A stretch of 38,867 nucleotides of DNA. Source: an uncultured Clostridia bacterium. Lineage in GTDB: Bacteria > Bacillota > Clostridia > TANB77 > CAG-508. Under the pieces are notes generated by a model. It saw only the letters and a list, made by a program, of their open reading frames with translations, was not told the origin of the DNA and did no database searches. The stretch's first letter is position 1; each line of letters opens with the position of its first letter. Positions 26,624-34,267 of the stretch are shown here, piece by piece. The DNA lies in NCBI GenBank assembly GCA_947626335.1, contig CANQRY010000011.1, forward strand, positions 1 through 38,867, read 5' to 3'. Position numbers and translations under genes: made by a program.

Positions 26624-27826
26624 TTAAGCAATAATTTCTGATACAACACCGCTGCCTACTGTACGTCCACCTTCACGAATAGCGAATCTTAATCCGTTTT
26701 CGATAGCAATTGGAGTAATAAGTTCGATTGTCATATCTACGTTATCTCCTGGCATAACCATTTCTGTACCAGCTTGTAATTCAATAACACCTGTAACGTC
26801 TGTTGTTCTGAAATAGAATTGTGGTCTATATCCATTGAAGAATGGTGTATGACGTCCACCTTCTTCTTTTGTTAGAACGTATACTTGTGCTTTGAATTTT
26901 GTATGTGGATGAATTGTTCCTGGTTTTGCTAATACTTGACCACGTTCAACTTCGTTTCTTTGAGTTCCTCTTAATAGAACACCAATGTTGTCTCCAGCTT
27001 CAGCTTGGTCTAATGTTTTTCTAAACATTTCTACACCAGTAACAACTGTTTTACTAGATTCTTTTGCAAGACCTACGATTTCAACTTCGTCTTGTAGTTT
27101 AACAACACCTCTTTCAACTCTACCAGTAACAACTGTACCTCTACCACTGATTGTCATAACGTCTTCAATTGGCATTAAGAATGGTTGGTCTGTTGGTCTT
27201 TCTGGAGTTGGAATGTAGTTATCAACTGCATCTAATAATTCTTTAATTGGAGCATATACTGGATCATTAGGATCTTTAGATGTGCTCTCTAATACTTTTA
27301 GTGAAGAACCTTTAATAATTGGAATTTCGTCTCCTGGGAAGTCATAGCTTGAAAGTAATTCTCTAACTTCCATTTCAACTAATTCTAATAATTCAGGATC
27401 ATCAACCATATCGCATTTATTTAAGTAAACTACGATATATTTAACACCTACTTGTCTTGCTAACAAGATATGCTCTCTTGTTTGAGGCATTGGTCCATCA
27501 GCTGCAGATACAACTAATATTGTACCATCCATTTGAGCTGCACCAGTAATCATGTTTTTAACATAATCTGCGTGTCCTGGGCAGTCAACGTGTGCGTAGT
27601 GTCTTTTATCTGTTTCATATTCTACGTGAGCTGTGTTAATTGTGATTCCTCTTGCTTTTTCTTCTGGAGCACTATCGATTTGATCATATGCTTCATATTG
27701 TGCTTTTCCTAGTAATGCTAGGTATTTTGTAATAGCTGCTGTTGTTGTTGTTTTACCATGGTCAACGTGTCCGATTGTACCAATGTTAACGTGTGGCTTT
27801 GTTCTTTCAAATTTTGCTTTAGCCAT
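26624..27826 (-). CDS. tuf: Elongation factor Tu
   Basis: The 400-residue GTPase delivers aminoacyl-tRNA to the ribosomal A site. The P-loop GHVDHGKTT (about residue 19), switch region [21 protein letters not shown] and NKCDMVD (about 138) are all intact, and domains II and III are complete to the end VVSEIIA. GGAGGAATAAAAA precedes the ATG. It closes the rpsL-rpsG-fusA-tuf operon and may also have its own promoter. Arginine is encoded without CGG. As the factor that samples A-site codons, it is relevant to how CGG is decoded, but its sequence looks ordinary. Confidence 0.98.
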   Translation of the reverse strand: MAKAKFERTKPHVNIGTIGHVDHGKTTTTAAITKYLALLGKAQYEAYDQIDSAPEEKARGITINTAHVEYETDKRHYAHVDCPGHADYVKNMITGAAQMDGTILVVSAADGPMPQTREHILLARQVGVKYIVVYLNKCDMVDDPELLELVEMEVRELLSSYDFPGDEIPIIKGSSLKVLESTSKDPNDPVYAPIKELLDAVDNYIPTPERPTDQPFLMPIEDVMTISGRGTVVTGRVERGVVKLQDEVEIVGLAKESSKTVVTGVEMFRKTLDQAEAGDNIGVLLRGTQRNEVERGQVLAKPGTIHPHTKFKAQVYVLTKEEGGRHTPFFNGYRPQFYFRTTDVTGVIELQAGTEMVMPGDNVDMTIELITPIAIENGLRFAIREGGRTVGSGVVSEIIA

Positions 27827-27940
27827 TTTTTATTCCTCCTTATTTTTAGTTAGCATTTAGTAAAAATTGGTTTATAACTATTTTTTACTATTGCTACATT
27901 TATATTTTTTAATATTAAAAACTAATTTTTTAACACTTGT

Positions 27941-27969
27941 ATTTTATACTACTTTTACCATAAAATCAA
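27941..27969 (-). promoter_or_regulatory. Candidate promoter of tuf in the fusA-tuf gap
   Basis: On the minus strand TTGATT (27964-27969) and TAAAAT (27941-27946) are 17 bases apart in the 167-base gap after fusA. This would leave an untranslated leader of about 110 bases before tuf. Confidence 0.4.
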
Positions 27970-27993
27970 GTATTTTTTAGAACTTTTATCATT

Positions 27994-30078
27994 TTAGTCT
28001 TGTTTTTTAGCTCTTGAAGCAACAATTGTATCAAATACTGATTTTGGAACTTCTTCGTAATGGCTTGGTTCCATTGAATAAGTACCTCTACCTTGTGTTT
28101 TTGAACGTAAATCTGTTGCATAACCAAACATTTCTGATAATGGAATAAATGCACGAATTACTTGATTTCCTTGAATTGATTCCATTCCTTCCATTTTTCC
28201 ACGTCTTGAGTTAATATCTCCAATAACATCTCCCATGTATTCTTCTGGAACTGTTATTTCAACTCTCATGATTGGCTCTAAGATAACTGATTTTGCTTGT
28301 CTACAACCCTCTTTGAAAGCCATAGAACCAGCAATTTTGAAGGCCATTTCTGATGAGTCAACTTCGTGGTAAGATCCATCTACTAAAGTAGCTTTAAAAT
28401 CAATTACTGGGTAACCAGCAAGTGTTCCACTTTCAGCTGCTTCTCTAACACCTTCCTCGATTGGTTTAATGTATTCTTTTGGAACAACACCACCAACGAT
28501 TTTGCTTTCAAATTCAATTCCTTTACCTGGCTCTAATGGTTCCATTTCTAGCCATACGTCACCGTATTGTCCACGACCACCAGATTGACGAATGAATTTT
28601 CCTTGAACTTTTACTTTATTTCTAATTGTTTCTTTGTAAGAAACTTGTGGTTTACCTACATTACATTCTACTTTGAACTCTCTTTTTAAACGGTCTACTA
28701 TGATGTCTAAGTGTAACTCACCCATACCTGCAATAATAGTTTGACCTGATTCTTGATCTGTCCATGTTTTGAATGTTGGGTCTTCCTCTGCTAATTTTGA
28801 AAGTGCAATACCCATTTTTTCGCTATTTGCTTTATCTTTTGGCTCAATAGCTATATCAATAACAGGCTCTGGGAATTCCATTGATTCTAGAATAACTGGA
28901 TGTGCTGGATCACAAAGTGTATCACCTGTAGATACTTCTTTTAGTCCAACTGCTGCTGCAATATCACCTGCATATACTTTATCTATATCTTGTCTGTGAT
29001 TTGCATGCATTAATAGTATTCTTCCCATTCTATCTTTTTTATCTTTATTTGTATTTAAAATTGTAGAACCTGCATCTAATGTACCAGAATATACTCTGAA
29101 GAAACAAAGTTTTCCAACAAATGGGTCTGTTGCAATTTTAAATGCTAATGCTGAAAATGGTTCATTATCGTCTGTTTTTCTTTCTACTTCGTTTCCATTT
29201 TCATCTACACCTTTGATATGTGGAATATCAATTGGTGAAGGCATATAGTCTACAACTGCATTTAATAACTCTTGTACACCTTTGTTTTTATAAGATGAAC
29301 CACAGCATACAGGAACTATTTTGTTAGCAATTGTTCCAATTCTAATACCTTTTTTAATTTCTTCTTCAGATAGTTCTTCACCATCTAAATATTTCATCAT
29401 TAATTCATCATCTTGTTCTGCAGCAGCTTCTATTAGTTTTGCTCTGTATTCTTCTGCTTGAGCTTTTAAATTTTCTGGTATATCACATTCTTCGATTTCT
29501 TTTCCTAAATCGTCTTTGTGAATAAATGCTCTCATTTTAACTAAGTCTACAATACCTTGAAAGTTTTCTTCTGCTCCTACTGGTAATTCAATTGGAATTG
29601 CATTTGCTTTTAAACGATTACGTAATTGTTCTACGCAAAGCATAAAGTCAGCACCTGTAGTGTCCATTTTGTTAACATATACCATTCTTGGTACCATGTA
29701 TTTATCTGCTTGTCTCCAAACTGTTTCTGTTTGTGGTTGAACTCCACCTTTTGCTGCTAAAATTGTAACAGCACCATCAAGTACTTTTAAAGATCTTTGT
29801 ACTTCAACTGTAAAGTCTACGTGTCCAGGGGTATCTATAATATTTATACGATTTCCTAGCCATTGACAAGTAGTTGCAGCAGATGTAATTGTAATACCTC
29901 TTTCTTGCTCTTGTACCATCCAGTCCATAGTAGCTTCACCTTCGTGAACTTCTCCTATTTTGTGGGTTTTACCTGTGTAGAAAAGTATTCTTTCTGTTGT
30001 TGTAGTTTTTCCTGCATCTATGTGAGCAACTATTCCTATATTTCTTGTTTTTTCTAAAGGAAACTCTCTTCCAGCCAC
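27994..30078 (-). CDS. fusA: Elongation factor G
   Basis: The 694-residue translocase moves tRNAs and mRNA through the ribosome by GTP hydrolysis. [13 protein letters not shown] (about residue 17), [19 protein letters not shown] and [10 protein letters not shown] are intact, and domains II to V are complete, including the domain IV segment [12 protein letters not shown]. Start is GTG 30078 with AAGGAGG upstream. It follows rpsG across a 150-base gap that holds a long palindrome. EF-G helps hold the reading frame during translocation, but nothing in its sequence appears unusual. Confidence 0.98.
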   Translation of the reverse strand: MAGREFPLEKTRNIGIVAHIDAGKTTTTERILFYTGKTHKIGEVHEGEATMDWMVQEQERGITITSAATTCQWLGNRINIIDTPGHVDFTVEVQRSLKVLDGAVTILAAKGGVQPQTETVWRQADKYMVPRMVYVNKMDTTGADFMLCVEQLRNRLKANAIPIELPVGAEENFQGIVDLVKMRAFIHKDDLGKEIEECDIPENLKAQAEEYRAKLIEAAAEQDDELMMKYLDGEELSEEEIKKGIRIGTIANKIVPVCCGSSYKNKGVQELLNAVVDYMPSPIDIPHIKGVDENGNEVERKTDDNEPFSALAFKIATDPFVGKLCFFRVYSGTLDAGSTILNTNKDKKDRMGRILLMHANHRQDIDKVYAGDIAAAVGLKEVSTGDTLCDPAHPVILESMEFPEPVIDIAIEPKDKANSEKMGIALSKLAEEDPTFKTWTDQESGQTIIAGMGELHLDIIVDRLKREFKVECNVGKPQVSYKETIRNKVKVQGKFIRQSGGRGQYGDVWLEMEPLEPGKGIEFESKIVGGVVPKEYIKPIEEGVREAAESGTLAGYPVIDFKATLVDGSYHEVDSSEMAFKIAGSMAFKEGCRQAKSVILEPIMRVEITVPEEYMGDVIGDINSRRGKMEGMESIQGNQVIRAFIPLSEMFGYATDLRSKTQGRGTYSMEPSHYEEVPKSVFDTIVASRAKKQD

Positions 30079-30105
30079 TATTTTATCCTCCTTAATATTT
30101 TATTT

Positions 30106-30230
30106 GATTTTAATCAAAAGCGAGTAATGTAAGTTTAAGCTAGCAAAAAACTTTGAGATTATACGAGTTGATACCCCAAAATTTTTTTTGCGACGCTTAG
30201 ACTGACAGGACGAAGCTTTTCATTAAAATC
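30106..30230. repeat. Long nested palindrome B between rpsG and fusA
   Basis: The 125-base element is almost entirely self-complementary. The outer arms GATTTTAAT and AAAAGC pair with GCTTTT and ATTAAAATC; AGT-x-TAAGC pairs with GCTTA-x-ACT; the inner GCAAAAAA pairs with TTTTTTGC; and the loop carries ACGAGTTGATACC. It begins immediately after the rpsG stop. It may be an RNA processing or attenuation element within the str operon, or an inserted palindromic repeat related in form to the one at 14492-14615. Confidence 0.75.
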
Positions 30231-30701
30231 CTAGAATTTGTAATGAGCAAAAGCACGGTTTGCTTCAGCCATTTTATGCATATCTTCTTTTTTCTTAAAT
30301 GCTCCACCATTTCCTGATATAGCTTCTAATATTTCGTTTGCTAATTTTTCAGCCATAGTTTTTTCATGTCTTTTTCTAGCATATAACACAAGCCATCTTA
30401 AACCTAAAGTTTGTCTTCTTTCTGGTCTAATTTCGATTGGAACTTGGTATGTTGCACCACCAATTCTTCTTGCTTTTACTTCTAGAACTGGCATTACATT
30501 TTCTAAAGCTGTTTGGAAAACTTCTAGTGGATCTTTTTGCTCTTTTTCTTTTATGATGTCAAATGCATCATATACTATTCCTTGAGCAACTGTTTTTTTA
30601 CCATCTAACATAACATTATTTATTAGTTTTGTTACAACTTTACTATTATATATTGGATCTGGTAAAACTTCTCTTTTTGCAATATATCCTTTTCTTGGCA
30701 C
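30231..30701 (-). CDS. rpsG: 30S ribosomal protein S7
   Basis: The 156-residue small-subunit head protein nucleates 16S rRNA 3'-domain assembly and borders the E site. It begins [20 protein letters not shown] and has [24 protein letters not shown], all family hallmarks, ending [13 protein letters not shown]. Start is GTG 30701 behind GGAGGGAAG. It lies between rpsL and fusA, the usual order. No in-frame CGG occurs despite many arginines. Confidence 0.98.
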   Translation of the reverse strand: MPRKGYIAKREVLPDPIYNSKVVTKLINNVMLDGKKTVAQGIVYDAFDIIKEKEQKDPLEVFQTALENVMPVLEVKARRIGGATYQVPIEIRPERRQTLGLRWLVLYARKRHEKTMAEKLANEILEAISGNGGAFKKKEDMHKMAEANRAFAHYKF

Positions 30702-30781
30702 TATTCTTCCCTCCTTTTTTAATTTTCATACTAAAAAGTATGATTTTGGTACTCTGAAAAACATTTTTTGTTTTTCCGTAT

Positions 30782-30838
30782 AGTGCTATATAGTTATTAT
30801 AAATTTAAGTACCTTAAATTAGTAAGTAATATAGCACT
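30782..30838. other. Long imperfect hairpin between rpsL and rpsG
   Basis: AGTGCTATAT at the left pairs with ATATAGCACT at the right, and most of the interior (TAAATTTAAG with TTAAATTA) also pairs around a short loop, so nearly all of these 57 bases fold. There is no long T run, so it is not a simple terminator. A processing site or translational control element is possible. Confidence 0.6.
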
Positions 30839-30862
30839 TTCTTTAATTTTCATTAAAATTAA

Positions 30863-31276
30863 TTATTTTTTTGGTTTTTTAGCCCCGTATTTAGAACGAC
30901 CTTGCATTCTATCTTTAACACCTGCTGTATCTAATGTTCCTCTTATAATATGGTATCTAACACCTGGAAGGTCTTTTACTCTTCCGCCTCTAATTAGAAC
31001 AACACTATGTTCTTGTAGGTTATGACCGATACCTGGAATATATGATGTTACTTCATATCCATTAGATAGTCTTACTCTGGCAACTTTTCTTAATGCTGAA
31101 TTTGGTTTTTTAGGTGTTACAGTTTTTACAACAGTACATACACCTCTTTTTTGTGGTGATCTTTTATTTGTAACTCTTTTATTCATAGAGTTATATCCAT
31201 GTTGTAATGCTGGTGCTGTTGATTTAGTTGTAGAGCTTTTTCTTCCTTTTCTTACTAATTGGTTAATTGTTGGCAC
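30863..31276 (-). CDS. rpsL: 30S ribosomal protein S12
   Basis: The 137-residue decoding-centre protein monitors codon-anticodon pairing in the A site. It begins [13 protein letters not shown] and has the Firmicutes-type insertion around SPQKRGVC. The streptomycin-region loops [11 protein letters not shown] and [12 protein letters not shown] are wild type, so no obvious ribosomal ambiguity or restrictive change is visible. Start is GTG 31276 with GAGGTGA upstream. It opens the str operon. Several CGG triplets exist in the gene's sequence but none is in frame. Confidence 0.98.
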   Translation of the reverse strand: MPTINQLVRKGRKSSTTKSTAPALQHGYNSMNKRVTNKRSPQKRGVCTVVKTVTPKKPNSALRKVARVRLSNGYEVTSYIPGIGHNLQEHSVVLIRGGRVKDLPGVRYHIIRGTLDTAGVKDRMQGRSKYGAKKPKK

Positions 31277-31434
31277 TTAAATTTCACCTCTTTTCATTTA
31301 TAAATAGTTATTGTTATATTAAGTTTTGTTTTGCAGTTTTCCGTAGTGTTTTTTTTTAGCTTTACTTAATAATAACAATTTTTAAGCTGCAATTTTAGCA
31401 TTTTTTAAAAAATATTTTACTTATACAACTTAAA

Positions 31435-31475
31435 ACCGCTAGGGAAATACGATTTTTCGTATTTGCACTAGCGGT
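31435..31475 (-). terminator. Intrinsic terminator upstream of rpsL
   Basis: ACCGCTAG (31435-31442) pairs with CTAGCGGT (31468-31475) and an inner AAATACGA pairs with TTCGTATTT. On the minus strand TTTTAAG follows, so it probably ends the 31562 gene before the str operon. An rpsL leader structure is an alternative. Confidence 0.65.
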
Positions 31476-31561
31476 ATATATTTTATCATATCAATAATTG
31501 TTTGTCAATAATTTTAAATATAAAATGCTTTATATTTAAAGGGATTTGAGATTTTTAAATA

Positions 31562-32689
31562 TTATCTCTCCTCGTCTCTTGTATCGTTTTTAGTATTGTC
31601 TTTGCTTTTTACTTCTTGTAATTTTTCTTTAGTTGCTTGCTTATAACCTTTTTCAGCAACTACTTTTATGTAGTCTCTAAAATCATCTTTTTTAGTAGTT
31701 TCATTTAATGATTTTTCTTGTTTTTCTGGTTCTTGTGTTTTTTCACCTCGTTCTTTTTCAGCATTATCTGGTTGCTTTTTAGTTACAACATTTTTTATCC
31801 ATTGACCTGCTTTTTTGAACATTTCTTTTATAGCTGCTAATCTAGGATGTTTTTGGTCAAATTCACTAATTGTTGCTGGAAGTTCTTCATCTTTTTCATA
31901 AACATAATTTTCTTGAGTTTTTGGTGCTTCATTAACTTCTTGGGCTTTTTGTTCTTTTACTTGAGGTTTTAAATCTTCTTTAGATATTTCTTTAGCAGCT
32001 TGTCTTGCTTTGTTAGCAGTTTCTTTGCTAGAAGTAAATTTTCTATCTTTCCATTTTTCTAGTCTCATGTCAATGTAGTCCCAACTATAACCTTTTAATA
32101 GATTGTTACAAATCATATTACATTTGCTTATTTTGTTGCTAACACCCATTTTCTTTGCTAATAGTTCTTCATCAGATTTATCTCTTAAATATCTACTTTT
32201 TTCGTCTTTTTCATCTTTTTGTTCAAAAGCCTCTTTGCCTAATTGAATTTTAGAAAATTTTTCGTTATTTTTATCAATTTTTGAGTGAACTTGTTGTAAC
32301 TTATCTTTTAATTCTGTTTCTTCTTTAGAACCTTTTTCTACTGTTTTTAATTGTACTTCTAAAGATAATTTTTCAGTCATTAAATCTTCAAGCTCTTTTT
32401 CTGTTTTTTCTTCTTCTTTTAAAGAATCAGCTTTAACTTTTTGGCTTTCAGCTTCAACTTTTCTTCTTTCAATTTCGCCCTTTATTTTTTCTAATTCTTC
32501 TACTAATACTGAACGATACTGCATAATATTTTTAAGTTTAGGTAAGTTATCGTTAGCCATTTTTAATCTTTTAAATGTTTTTAACTCATCACTTGTTATA
32601 GTTCTATTTTCATATTTTGCATTAAATTTAAGTAATTTATTTACCACTTCTTCTGATGTTTCTTTATATCTTTTTTCCCAATCTTCCAT
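31562..32689 (-). CDS. Unknown long coiled-coil protein
   Basis: I do not recognise this 375-residue protein. It is extremely rich in Lys and Glu. Residues ~45-170 look like a continuous coiled coil (EELEKIKGEIERRKVEAESQ and similar heptads), then a region with CNMICNNLLKGYSWDYIDMRLEKWKD near 200, and a charged low-complexity tail. No signal peptide or membrane helix is seen once the start is placed at ATG 32689, which has AAAAAGGAGAG upstream; the 22 residues before it in the open frame have no ribosome binding site. A structural or nucleic-acid-associated role is possible but unproven. Confidence 0.75.
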   Translation of the reverse strand: MEDWEKRYKETSEEVVNKLLKFNAKYENRTITSDELKTFKRLKMANDNLPKLKNIMQYRSVLVEELEKIKGEIERRKVEAESQKVKADSLKEEEKTEKELEDLMTEKLSLEVQLKTVEKGSKEETELKDKLQQVHSKIDKNNEKFSKIQLGKEAFEQKDEKDEKSRYLRDKSDEELLAKKMGVSNKISKCNMICNNLLKGYSWDYIDMRLEKWKDRKFTSSKETANKARQAAKEISKEDLKPQVKEQKAQEVNEAPKTQENYVYEKDEELPATISEFDQKHPRLAAIKEMFKKAGQWIKNVVTKKQPDNAEKERGEKTQEPEKQEKSLNETTKKDDFRDYIKVVAEKGYKQATKEKLQEVKSKDNTKNDTRDEER

Positions 32690-32839
32690 ATATACTCTCT
32701 CCTTTTTATAATATATACATATATATATTATACCAAACATTACATAATATGTCAACTTTTGTTTATAATATTCTCTCTTTTATAATTTTAACAGTTATAA
32801 TATCATATAGCAAGCTTATTTAAATTTTGTAATATAAAT

Positions 32840-34213
32840 TTAATATATTTGTAACATTTCTTTTAAATTTTGTAATGATTTATCTGCTAATTTTGTATAT
32901 TTTAGCTTTTTATCTTTTACTTTTTCAGGTAATTCTGGTAAAATTCCAAAGTTTGCATTCATTGGCTGAAAATTTTTATTCTCAAGCGATATATATTTAG
33001 CCAAGGCTCCTATCATTGTGGTTTCTGGAAAAATTACTCGTTCTTTTCTTTTATTAAATTGATTTATGCAATTTAAAGCAGCTACCATTCCAGAAGATAT
33101 TGATTCAACATATCCTTCTACTCCTGTTATTTGTCCTGCAAAATATATATTTGGATATTTTTTCATTTGATAGGTATTATTTAATAATTTTGTAGAATCT
33201 ATATAAGTATTTCTATGCATTACACCGTATTTTGCAAAATTGGCATTTTGTAATCCTGGTATTTTACTAAATACTCTTTGCTGCTCTCCATATTTTAAGT
33301 TTGTTTGAAAACCTACCATATTAAATAAATTGCCACTTATATTATCTTGTCTTAGCTGAACTATTGCATAAGGTCTTTTTCCTGTTCTTTTATCTGTAAA
33401 TCCTACTGGTTTTAATGGTCCAAAGCGAAGTGTATCTATTCCTCTTTTTGCCATAATTTCTATTGGCATACATCCTTCAAATATTTCTCTTTTTTCAAAA
33501 TCATGTAAAGTTACTACCTCTGCATTAACTAATTCTTTGCAAAATTCTTCATATTCTTCTTTATTCATAGGAAGGTTTAAATAGTCTTGTTCATTTTCTT
33601 TTGCTATTCTTTCTAGCCATTCATTTATAGATTCTTCTTTTTTTCTTTCTTCAATATATCTATCACCCCAAAATGCAATAGACATATCAATAGAGTCTTT
33701 TTCAATAATAGGTGCTGCTGCATCGTAAAAATATAGTTTTTCTTCTCCTGTAAGATTTGCTATTTCTTTAGATAAACCATCTGAAGTTACGGGACCTGTT
33801 GCAATTATTACTATTGAATTTTTTGCCATTTCTAATAATTCATTTCCTATTTCTTTTCTAATTATTTCTATATTTGGCATTTTTTCTAATTCTTTAGTTA
33901 TTCTTTCTGAAAATTTTTCTCTATCTACTGCTAGTGCTTGTCCTGCAGGAACTTTTACTTCATCTGCTATTTTTATCAAAAGAGAATCTAATATTCTTAG
34001 TTCTTCTTTTAGTAAACCGCAAGCATTTGTATGCAAATTAGATTTAAATGAGTTGCTACAAACAATTTCTGCTAAATTAGAATTGCTATGTGCTGGAGAA
34101 TATTTTGTAGGCTTCATTTCATATAGTTTTACTTTTATTCCGCTTTTTGCAATTTGGTATGCTGCCTCTGAGCCTGCTAACCCTCCACCTATTACATTTA
34201 TATAGTCTTTCAT
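32840..34213 (-). CDS. trmFO: tRNA (uracil-54-C5) methyltransferase TrmFO, folate/FAD type
   Basis: The flavoprotein has about 457 residues and uses methylene-tetrahydrofolate to form ribothymidine at tRNA position 54. The FAD-binding loop IGGGLAGSEAAYQ is at the N-terminus, followed by YEMKP, the family's AEIVCSNSFKSN and the CGLLKEELR segment. GPLKPVGFTDKRTG and the C-terminal GQITGVEGYVESISSG motif are present. ATG 34213 is the likely start although no Shine-Dalgarno is visible; a GTG six bases earlier is an alternative. A hairpin (34225-34252) occupies the space where a ribosome site would be expected. Confidence 0.95.
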   Translation of the reverse strand: MKDYINVIGGGLAGSEAAYQIAKSGIKVKLYEMKPTKYSPAHSNSNLAEIVCSNSFKSNLHTNACGLLKEELRILDSLLIKIADEVKVPAGQALAVDREKFSERITKELEKMPNIEIIRKEIGNELLEMAKNSIVIIATGPVTSDGLSKEIANLTGEEKLYFYDAAAPIIEKDSIDMSIAFWGDRYIEERKKEESINEWLERIAKENEQDYLNLPMNKEEYEEFCKELVNAEVVTLHDFEKREIFEGCMPIEIMAKRGIDTLRFGPLKPVGFTDKRTGKRPYAIVQLRQDNISGNLFNMVGFQTNLKYGEQQRVFSKIPGLQNANFAKYGVMHRNTYIDSTKLLNNTYQMKKYPNIYFAGQITGVEGYVESISSGMVAALNCINQFNKRKERVIFPETTMIGALAKYISLENKNFQPMNANFGILPELPEKVKDKKLKYTKLADKSLQNLKEMLQIY

Positions 34214-34224
34214 AATCACTTTTT

Positions 34225-34252
34225 AAGCTACAGCAATTTCTTGCTATAGCTT
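34225..34252. other. Hairpin just upstream of trmFO
   Basis: A 12-bp stem with one mismatch (AAGCTAcAGCAA with TTGCTaTAGCTT) has a TTTC loop. It lies between the SNF2 gene stop and the trmFO start, without a T run in either direction. Confidence 0.6.
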
Positions 34253-34267
34253 AAATTCTCCTTTCAT

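Noticed and set aside
31277..31561. T-box or riboswitch upstream of rpsL
   Set aside because: No T-box sequence or known riboswitch core is visible; the hairpin at 31435-31475 is adequately explained as a terminator.
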